A DNA stretch of 7,240 nucleotides, taken from Flavobacterium sp. Its GTDB lineage: Bacteria > Bacteroidota > Bacteroidia > Flavobacteriales > Flavobacteriaceae. This document shows positions 1-4,724 of the stretch, in pieces. The notes beneath the pieces are model-generated. The model was not told where the DNA came from and ran no database searches. It saw only the letters and a program-made list of their open reading frames with translations. The position numbers were made by a program, and so were the translations under genes. Within the stretch, counting starts at the first letter, position 1. The number at the start of each line of letters is the position of its first letter. The DNA lies in assembly GCA_012032075.1 (NCBI GenBank), contig JAAURU010000185.1:1-7240 (forward strand), read 5' to 3'.

Positions 1-282
1 CAGCCACGTAACGCAAACAGCTGTAAAAATTTTCATCATTTCAAACTGACGCACAACTGCTGTTCCATAAAAAGTCACAGAAGCACCAATTCTTGGAATA
101 ACAGCATCAAAACCTTCCAGTTTTTTGTTATTATAAACAATAGAAGGTTCTTTTTTTTCTATTACCAAATCACATTTTAAGTGATCAATTACATGCATTT
201 CATGTCCTAATTTTTCTCCTGCTTCAACTAATCTTTTGGTAGAATACAATCTACTGTTACGCGATAAAATGGCAATCTTCAT
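1..282 (-). CDS. rimK: RimK-type ATP-grasp ligase, N-terminal part (cut by window edge)
   Basis: The minus-strand frame begins at an ATG (282-280) and is open for 94 codons to the window edge. It starts MKIAILSRNSRLYSTKRLVE and contains GFDAVIPRIGASVTFYGTAV followed by RQFEMMKIFTAV. This is the characteristic N-terminal pre-ATP-grasp domain of RimK, which in E. coli adds glutamate residues to the C-terminus of ribosomal protein S6. The ATP-grasp core, with its ATP and metal ligands, lies outside the window, so the true substrate cannot be judged; Bacteroidota RimK homologues may have other targets. The last five codons before the edge (CVTWL) do not follow the family pattern, where an acidic residue and ESxAx-like residues are expected, and this 15-base end is GC-rich. 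The gene is transcribed away from the protease gene. Family assignment is confident, exact function less so. Confidence 0.88.
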   Translation of the reverse strand, partial: MKIAILSRNSRLYSTKRLVEAGEKLGHEMHVIDHLKCDLVIEKKEPSIVYNNKKLEGFDAVIPRIGASVTFYGTAVVRQFEMMKIFTAVCVTWL

Positions 283-578
283 TATTCTTGTTTGATATTT
301 ATTAGTATTAAAATTATCTTAAAAAGGTACAACTTATAACTCAGCTTTAAAAAAATAATTTATTAAAAAATAACTAGAAAATAATTTTATAATATAATGC
401 TAACTTTTTTAAAAACATTTAAGCAAAAAGAAATCTACTTAATTGTTTTAGATAAAATATTGTTTTCAGTGTTTAAAAAATATTGGGTAATTTAAGCGTT
501 GTTTTGGATAATTTCAACACATTCATTTTGTTTTTTTTAATCTAATTTTATGATAATCAAACTAAAACAAAACAAATT
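283..578. other. AT-rich intergenic region between divergent genes
   Basis: About 296 bases separate the rimK start from the protease start. The stretch is extremely AT-rich with many short A and T runs. The only open frame starting with ATG on the plus strand (397-495, 32 codons) has no recognisable features. The region must carry the promoters of both divergent genes. A -7-like box for rimK can be proposed at 322-329, but I found no well-spaced -33/-7 pair for the protease. I see no tRNA, stable hairpin, repeat array or mobile-element end. Confidence 0.6.
322..329 (-). promoter_or_regulatory. Possible -7 box of the rimK promoter
   Basis: Read on the minus strand the bases are GTTG followed by TACCTTTT. 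This matches the Bacteroidota -7 consensus TAnnTTTG at seven of eight positions and lies about 40 bases upstream of the rimK ATG. No clear TTG is seen 17-23 bases further upstream, so this is a weak proposal in AT-rich DNA. Confidence 0.3.
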
Positions 579-1492
579 ATGAAAAAATTATTTTATTTAT
601 TTAGTAGTTTATTACTATTATCGTTTGCTTCTTGTGAAAACGAAACAATTCAAGAAGATCCTTCTTTAAATGAAAACCAAGAAGAAAGTTTTGCTCACGA
701 ACACTTTAAACAACCTCCTCCAGGAACCGTTTTTAAAGAAGCTTACTGGAGAGGTGAAAAAATAACTTATTACGAAATGGATGGTTTAAAAATTACTGGT
801 GGTGATGTTGTTTTGTATGATTCTGAATTGAGTGATACACCCCAGATAATGAAAGAGGAACAGGTATAAGAAATAACAGATGGCCAAATGGAAATATATG
901 GTATATTTTCTCTGGTGGAACCTCAGGACAAAGAGCAGATGTTTTAGCTGCTATGAAGGCATGGTCTGATGTAACTAAACTAAAATTTATTGATGTAAGT
1001 GGCTACGGTAGTGGTATTGGAACACATGTAAGAATTACTTTTAATGCTAATGAAGGAAATAGAGCTGCTGTAGGTTATCAAGCTATTGCAGGTCAATATT
1101 GTAATTTAGGTAATCGTGGAGTTGGTGTAGCTGTTCATGAACTTGGTCATACTATCGGTATGAATCATGAACAAATACGTAGTGATAGAGATAATTACAT
1201 TAAAATAAATTTTAATAATATAACTCCAAATTGGAAATCGCAATATTATAAAGTAGGTGTAGGTCAAGATGCCTTAGTTAATGCTTATGGTACAGGTTTC
1301 GATTATAAATCTATTATGCTTTATCCATCTCGAACATATTGCACAGGTTCAAACCCTATTGTTTATAATTGCAATATTCCTGCAATGACAAGATTGAATG
1401 GTTCAGAATGGGGAGATAATATTTACAATGGCACAAATAAACCATCAAGCGCAGATGCTTTTTGGGTAAATACTTATTATAATATTCAATAA
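579..1492 (+). pseudogene. Astacin-like (M12A) zinc metalloprotease lipoprotein, frameshifted
   Basis: Two overlapping frames together make one astacin-type secreted zinc protease. The first (579-869) begins MKKLFYLFSSLLLLSFASC, a signal peptide ending in a lipobox-like site with Cys19, so the protein is probably a lipoprotein. It continues as a propeptide-like segment containing GGDVVLYD (Asp76), which resembles the inhibitory aspartate switch of astacins. The second frame is open from 836 to 1492. It reads RGTGIRNNRWPNG, then the zinc site HELGHTIGMNHEQ (from base 1136, about residue 187 of the joined protein), and a Met-turn SIMLY (from base 1310). The frames join cleanly if one C is added to the C run at 840-843, giving TPPDNERGTGIRNNRWPNG and about 304 residues. 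As written, translation stops at 869 before the catalytic domain, and an internal start at ATG 953 would lose the signal, the propeptide and the start of the mature domain. It could be a real inactivating mutation or a homopolymer sequencing error. Family call is strong; whether it is active is unknown. Confidence 0.85.
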
Positions 1493-1513
1493 GAACAAAT
1501 AATTTAATTGTTA

Positions 1514-1550
1514 AAAATAGCCCGAAAGATTTATTCATTCGGGCTATTTT
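1514..1550. terminator. Bidirectional rho-independent terminator (protease / yajC)
   Basis: A perfect 13-base-pair inverted repeat (1514-1526 with 1538-1550) has an 11-base loop. The core AGCCCGAA pairs with TTCGGGCT. The stem is flanked by A-rich sequence on the left and T-rich sequence on the right, so it gives a U-tract in either direction. It lies 21 bases after the protease stop and 21 bases after the yajC stop on the opposite strand, and so can serve both convergent genes. Confidence 0.9.
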
Positions 1551-1571
1551 AATTTATAAAAATTTTAAATA

Positions 1572-1850
1572 TTATTTTTTCTCCTTTTCAACAAGTTTAG
1601 CACTTAATTCTAGAGATATTGCAGATTTTTCCATCTTAATTTTTCCAGCCATAGTTTCAATTACTACAGTTGTGTCTGATAATTCTGAAATTTTTCCATG
1701 AATTCCAGATTTTGTAATTACTTTATCACCTACTTTTAGAGCAGCTTCAAAAGCTTTTTCTTTCTTTGCTCTTTGTTGTTGTGGTCGTATCATTAAAAAA
1801 TAGAAGATAGCAATCATTGCTACTATTTGTATCGCAAGGGTAGGAGTCAT
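1572..1850 (-). CDS. yajC: YajC, Sec translocon accessory subunit
   Basis: This 92-residue protein has one N-terminal membrane segment (about residues 5-20), followed directly by the family motif FYFLMIRPQQQRAKKEK. A small soluble domain follows, with LKVGDKVITKSGIHGKI and VVIETMAGKIKMEKSAI. This is the standard size and layout of YajC, an inner-membrane protein that associates with SecDF-SecYEG and supports protein export. In this family the short soluble domain faces the cytoplasm. It is the last gene of a tight minus-strand operon behind nusB and the DUF1573 lipoprotein, 22 bases after the latter's stop. Its leader is four copies of TAAAA immediately before the ATG, an A-rich start context typical of Bacteroidota, and there is no Shine-Dalgarno sequence. 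Transcription probably ends at the hairpin at 1514-1550. Confidence 0.96.
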   Translation of the reverse strand: MTPTLAIQIVAMIAIFYFLMIRPQQQRAKKEKAFEAALKVGDKVITKSGIHGKISELSDTTVVIETMAGKIKMEKSAISLELSAKLVEKEKK

Positions 1851-1870
1851 TTTTATTTTATTTTATTTTA
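1851..1870. repeat. Pentanucleotide repeat TTTTA x4 in the yajC leader
   Basis: Four perfect tandem copies of TTTTA (TAAAA on the coding strand) fill all but two bases of the gap between the DUF1573 stop codon and the yajC ATG. Such A-rich leaders favour initiation in Bacteroidota, which make little use of Shine-Dalgarno pairing. Copy-number change by slippage would change spacing but not any reading frame. Confidence 0.85.
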
Positions 1871-1872
1871 AA

Positions 1873-2388
1873 TTATTTTTTAGCAGTAACATTTGCTTTA
1901 ATAGTGAAATTTTCTTTCCCTATTGCAGTATTTGTAGTTAATGTAACTGTTTTACTTTGTTGTCCTACTTTTCCAGTAGAATCAAAAGTAACTTTTATAG
2001 GAGCTGATTTACCTGGTTTGATAGGTTCTTTTGGAGGATTTGGCACAGTACAACCACAACTTCCTTGTGCATCGACAATTATTAAATCTGAATCTCCTAT
2101 ATTTTTAACCATAAATTCTGTTTCTACTTTGTCACCATCTTTTATTGTTCCAAAATCGTGTTCTACTTTATTGAACTCAATTTTAGGTAATTTCCCATCA
2201 GATGGAACTGGTGTAGGTGTTGTTTCAGCAACTGGTTCAACATTTTGTTCAGCAGGAGTAACAGCTGGTGTTTCTGCAGTAACTGATTTCATATCTTCCT
2301 CAGTAATCTTTGGAGATCCTGAATCTTTACACGAAACAGTTGATAATACTAATGATAATACAACTAGACTTAATGTTTTTCTTAACAT
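1873..2388 (-). CDS. DUF1573-domain lipoprotein
   Basis: This 171-residue protein begins with a signal peptide, MLRKTLSLVVLSLVLSTVSC, ending in a lipobox-like site with Cys20 as the probable lipidated residue, so it is likely envelope-anchored. Residues 34-65 form a Pro/Thr/Glu-rich linker (ETPAVTPAEQ, ETTPTPVPSD). The rest (about 68-171) is a DUF1573 domain, an Ig-like beta fold. It starts with IEFNKVEHDFGTIKDG and carries the family's GSCGCTVPNPPKEPIKPGKS segment with a CGC pair, then VTFDSTGKVGQQSKTVTLTTN. The molecular function of DUF1573 is not established; the fold suggests a role in envelope structure or protein contacts. It lies 21 bases after nusB and 22 before yajC, so the three genes are almost certainly co-transcribed, a grouping I recall as common in Flavobacteriaceae. 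The open frame on the opposite strand is a shadow. Confidence 0.93.
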   Translation of the reverse strand: MLRKTLSLVVLSLVLSTVSCKDSGSPKITEEDMKSVTAETPAVTPAEQNVEPVAETTPTPVPSDGKLPKIEFNKVEHDFGTIKDGDKVETEFMVKNIGDSDLIIVDAQGSCGCTVPNPPKEPIKPGKSAPIKVTFDSTGKVGQQSKTVTLTTNTAIGKENFTIKANVTAKK

Positions 2389-2409
2389 AACTGTAAAATA
2401 TTTAATTGT

Positions 2410-3351
2410 TTATAATAATCCTCTTCCCGCTTTACTCAAACGGTTGTCTTTTTGAAAATCTTTGATTAAATTATCTAGAATTCCGTTGATAAAAATACTA
2501 CTTTTTGGTGTAGAATACTCTTTTGCTATTTCTAAATATTCGTTAATAGTTACTTTAACTGGAATAGAGGGAAATTTCAGTAATTCACAAATTGCCATTT
2601 TTAGAATAATCGTATCAATTTCGGCAATACGCTCTGAATCCCAATTTGGTGTTTTATCAATATATTCTTTAGATAATTCAGTTTCATTCAAAACTGTTTT
2701 TCTAAACAAATTTTTAACAAACTCTTTGTCTTCAATATCCTTGTACAATTTAGCAATAATAAAATCATTATCAGCCTCTTTAATTTGATTCAACTGCTTT
2801 AATATCAATGTATTAACCGATGGCAAATCATCTAACCAAGTTAATTTATGCTCTTCTAAATAATCATATAATTTATCATTTGGAGCAATAACATCTGTAA
2901 ATAAATCGGCAATAAAGTTTTTATCATTTGTAAAAGTAGTTTCATTAGAAAGCATATACTTTTCATACAAACCACAGGCTTTTATAGCCTCCAGAAGAAA
3001 TAAAACAACATCATCGTTACGTTTCCAGTTGTTTATTAGTCTTTCTTCAATAGCTTTATTCAAAGAAGTACTTTCACTTAATAGCTTTAATACTTTGTTC
3101 TCAACAAATTTTTTACTGGGATTTCGTTCTTCTTTAGTTGCCAAATGCTTTTTAGAAGCCAACTCTAAATACTCCTCTTCTTTTTCACGAATCTCAATAA
3201 GTGCTGCAAGCATTAAGAGATACAAATCATGCATATTATCGATACTTTGAAACAAGAATTTTTCTTCTTTATCTAGATTTTCTCCTTGATGCTGATGCAT
3301 AGCATAAATACTCTGCATCACTTTAACGCGTATATGTCTTCTATTTAACAT
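2410..3351 (-). CDS. nusB: Transcription antitermination factor NusB (long Bacteroidota form)
   Basis: This 313-residue protein is about twice the length of E. coli NusB (139 residues) but shows both ends of the family. The N-terminal RNA-binding helix reads RRHIRVKVMQSIYAMHQH (residues 4-21). The C-terminal helices include AICELLKFPSIPVKVTINEY (about 253-272), then LEIAKEYSTPKSSIFINGIL (273-292). The roughly 190 residues between are helical and charged, an expansion that I recall as usual in Bacteroidota NusB. NusB with NusE (S10) binds boxA RNA and prevents premature termination in rRNA operons. The ATG at 3351 is directly followed by the conserved N-terminus, which fixes the start. It is the first gene of the nusB-DUF1573-yajC operon. 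Its leader contains the hairpin at 3378-3404 next to a -7-like box, which leaves open whether the transcript begins with that hairpin. Confidence 0.95.
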   Translation of the reverse strand: MLNRRHIRVKVMQSIYAMHQHQGENLDKEEKFLFQSIDNMHDLYLLMLAALIEIREKEEEYLELASKKHLATKEERNPSKKFVENKVLKLLSESTSLNKAIEERLINNWKRNDDVVLFLLEAIKACGLYEKYMLSNETTFTNDKNFIADLFTDVIAPNDKLYDYLEEHKLTWLDDLPSVNTLILKQLNQIKEADNDFIIAKLYKDIEDKEFVKNLFRKTVLNETELSKEYIDKTPNWDSERIAEIDTIILKMAICELLKFPSIPVKVTINEYLEIAKEYSTPKSSIFINGILDNLIKDFQKDNRLSKAGRGLL

Positions 3352-3377
3352 ACTAATTTAAGAACTTTTAAAATTAA

Positions 3378-3404
3378 CAAAGCGAAAGAAATTCTTTCGC
3401 TTTG
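3378..3404 (-). terminator. Terminator hairpin after the leucine dehydrogenase gene, in the nusB leader
   Basis: The arms CAAAGCGAAAGAA (3378-3390) and TTCTTTCGCTTTG (3392-3404) are perfectly complementary, giving at least an 11-pair stem with a 5-base AT loop. On the minus strand it is followed by a T-rich stretch (TTAATTTTAAAAG). It begins 24 bases after the dehydrogenase stop and ends 26 bases before the nusB ATG. It therefore probably terminates the dehydrogenase transcript, while also lying in or at the edge of the nusB leader. Confidence 0.8.
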
Positions 3405-3412
3405 CAAAAATA
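3405..3412 (-). promoter_or_regulatory. Possible -7 box of the nusB operon promoter
   Basis: On the minus strand the bases are TATTTTTG, a full match to the Bacteroidota -7 consensus TAnnTTTG, followed by C and directly abutting the hairpin at 3378-3404. Transcription starting a few bases downstream would place the hairpin in the nusB 5' leader. No good -33 TTG is visible at the usual 17-23 base spacing, so confidence is limited. Confidence 0.4.
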
Positions 3413-3428
3413 CAATATTATTTAAATA

Positions 3429-4535
3429 TTACTTATGCTGTAACTCTTTTTTTCTGTCATCAATACGTTTTTGAGCAATTGATAAAGCAGCTTGATAAGT
3501 GGTGATGTTATTCTTTTTGGCAAAATCAAAAATTTGAAGCGAAGTATTGTAAATATTTTCTGTTTTCTGCATTACTTCAGCCTTAGTCAAATTAGCCAAT
3601 TCCGAATATACATTTATTACTCCACCTGCATTTATTAAAAAATCTGGAGCATATAAAATACCTTTTTCTTTTAATATTTGACCATGAACTAGTTCATTAG
3701 CTAATTGATTATTTGCAGCTCCTGCAATAATTTTCACTTTCAGTTTTCCAATGGTATCATCGTTAATAGTTGCACCTAAAGCACATGGTGCATAAATATC
3801 AACATCCATGCTATATAAATCAGTTCCAGAAAATATTTTAGCGCCATATTTTGAACCTACTTCATGTAAACGATCTTCATTAATATCAGATATAGTAACA
3901 ATTGCACCATTTTCAGTTAAATGTTGCACTAAAACTTCACCTACATGACCAATTCCTTGAACTAAAACTTTTTTACCTTCTAAACTATCAGTACCAAATT
4001 GCTCTTTTACAGCTGCTTTAATTCCCATAAAAACCCCATAAGCAGTAATAGGTGAAGGATTTCCAGAACCACCTTTTTCTTCAGAAATTCCTGAAACATA
4101 TTTAGTTACTTCGCGAACAGTATCCATATCTTTGGTTTCCATACCTACATCCTCAGCAGTATAATATTTTCCTGATAAAGAATCTACAAATTGCCCAAAA
4201 CGTCTCATTAGTTCAGGAGTTTTTTGAGTCTTAGCATCTCCTATTATAACTGCTTTTCCACCTCCAAGATTTAAACCTGAAATTGAGTTTTTAAAAGTCA
4301 TACCACGTGACAAACGCAATACGTCATTTAGCGCTTCCCATTCGTTAGCATAATTCCACATTCTTGTTCCTCCTAAAGCAGGTCCTAAAACTGTATTATG
4401 TATTCCAATAATTGCTTTTAATCCTGTATCTTTGTCATGGCAAAAAACGACTTGCTCATGTCCGTCAAATGAAATTTGACCAAAAACAGGATCTACTTTA
4501 TGTAACTCGTTTGCTAATAATAGTTCTGTTGACAT
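3429..4535 (-). CDS. Leucine dehydrogenase-type amino acid dehydrogenase (Glu/Leu/Phe/Val family)
   Basis: It catalyses NAD-dependent oxidative deamination of an amino acid to its 2-oxo acid, most likely leucine and other branched-chain amino acids, in the cytoplasm. The 368-residue protein from ATG 4535 has the family length. The catalytic half shows GPALGGTRMW, then MTFKNSISGLNLGGGKAVII; its two lysines (about K82 and K94) match in spacing the substrate-binding and catalytic lysines of Bacillus leucine dehydrogenase. The Rossmann half shows VQGIGHVGEV (GxGxxG), then ISDIN with an Asp after the second strand, which favours NAD over NADP, and later AGAANNQLA. Leu/Val preference is inferred from overall resemblance and not proven. 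The frame extends nine codons upstream to a TTG (4562), but that TTG is the end of a -7-like box, so the ATG at 4535 is preferred. The gene has its own divergent promoter region and ends at the hairpin at 3378-3404. Confidence 0.93.
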   Translation of the reverse strand: MSTELLLANELHKVDPVFGQISFDGHEQVVFCHDKDTGLKAIIGIHNTVLGPALGGTRMWNYANEWEALNDVLRLSRGMTFKNSISGLNLGGGKAVIIGDAKTQKTPELMRRFGQFVDSLSGKYYTAEDVGMETKDMDTVREVTKYVSGISEEKGGSGNPSPITAYGVFMGIKAAVKEQFGTDSLEGKKVLVQGIGHVGEVLVQHLTENGAIVTISDINEDRLHEVGSKYGAKIFSGTDLYSMDVDIYAPCALGATINDDTIGKLKVKIIAGAANNQLANELVHGQILKEKGILYAPDFLINAGGVINVYSELANLTKAEVMQKTENIYNTSLQIFDFAKKNNITTYQAALSIAQKRIDDRKKELQHK

Positions 4536-4559
4536 ATGATTTGGTGTTTGAAAATTATT

Positions 4560-4567
4560 CAAAATTA
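4560..4567 (-). promoter_or_regulatory. Possible -7 box for the leucine dehydrogenase gene
   Basis: On the minus strand the bases are TAATTTTG, a full match to TAnnTTTG, 24 bases upstream of the ATG at 4535. A TTTG lies further upstream (4584-4581), but at a 13-base spacing, shorter than the usual 17-23. If this box is used, transcription begins downstream of the alternative TTG codon at 4562, which supports the ATG start. Confidence 0.4.
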
Positions 4568-4620
4568 TGATACAATATTACAAATAATTTTAAAATAACG
4601 TAATAATTTAATCATTTTTA

Positions 4621-4638
4621 ATGATATCATAAAATTTT
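4621..4638. repeat. Palindromes in the divergent promoter region
   Basis: ATGATATCAT (4621-4630) is a perfect 10-base palindrome, followed at once by the palindrome AAAATTTT (4631-4638). The sequence ATATCATAAA occurs at 4624-4633 and again as a direct repeat at 4671-4680. They lie between the divergent dehydrogenase and ABC exporter starts, where an operator would be expected, but AT-rich palindromes of this size can arise by chance. Confidence 0.35.
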
Positions 4639-4682
4639 ATCAAAATTTAAAGAAATACAATATTTTGAAAATATCATAAATT

Positions 4683-4715
4683 TTTGCTTTTTTGGCAACA
4701 TTAATTACAACTTTG
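4683..4715 (+). promoter_or_regulatory. Possible promoter of the ABC exporter gene
   Basis: A -33-like TTTG at 4683-4686 is followed after 21 bases by CAACTTTG (4708-4715), which matches the Bacteroidota -7 box TAnnTTTG at seven of eight positions. The ATG at 4725 is only 9 bases past the box, so a start here would give a very short or almost leaderless transcript. Confidence 0.4.
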
Positions 4716-4724
4716 AAAACATAA

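Noticed and set aside
397..495. 32-codon plus-strand open frame between rimK and the protease
   Set aside because: It has no recognisable motif or promoter, and open frames of this size are expected by chance.
836..869. Programmed -1 ribosomal frameshift as the explanation for the split protease
   Set aside because: The zero-frame codons ACA CCC CAG do not form a slippery heptamer that keeps pairing after a -1 slip, and no strong stimulatory hairpin is seen just downstream. A simple one-base loss in the C run fits better.
1356..1538. 60-codon minus-strand open frame at the end of the protease gene
   Set aside because: It is antisense to the astacin C-terminal coding sequence and runs through the terminator hairpin.
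1904..2455. 183-codon plus-strand open frame opposite the DUF1573 gene
   Set aside because: It lies over the antisense of a clear DUF1573 lipoprotein and the end of nusB, has low-complexity composition, and shows no domain of its own.
2462..3250. Plus-strand open frames of 108 and 73 codons opposite nusB
   Set aside because: Both are antisense shadows of the well-supported nusB gene.
4536..4562. TTG start at 4562 for the leucine dehydrogenase
   Set aside because: The nine extra residues are not expected for the family, the TTG overlaps a -7-like box, and an ATG at 4535 gives the usual N-terminus and length.
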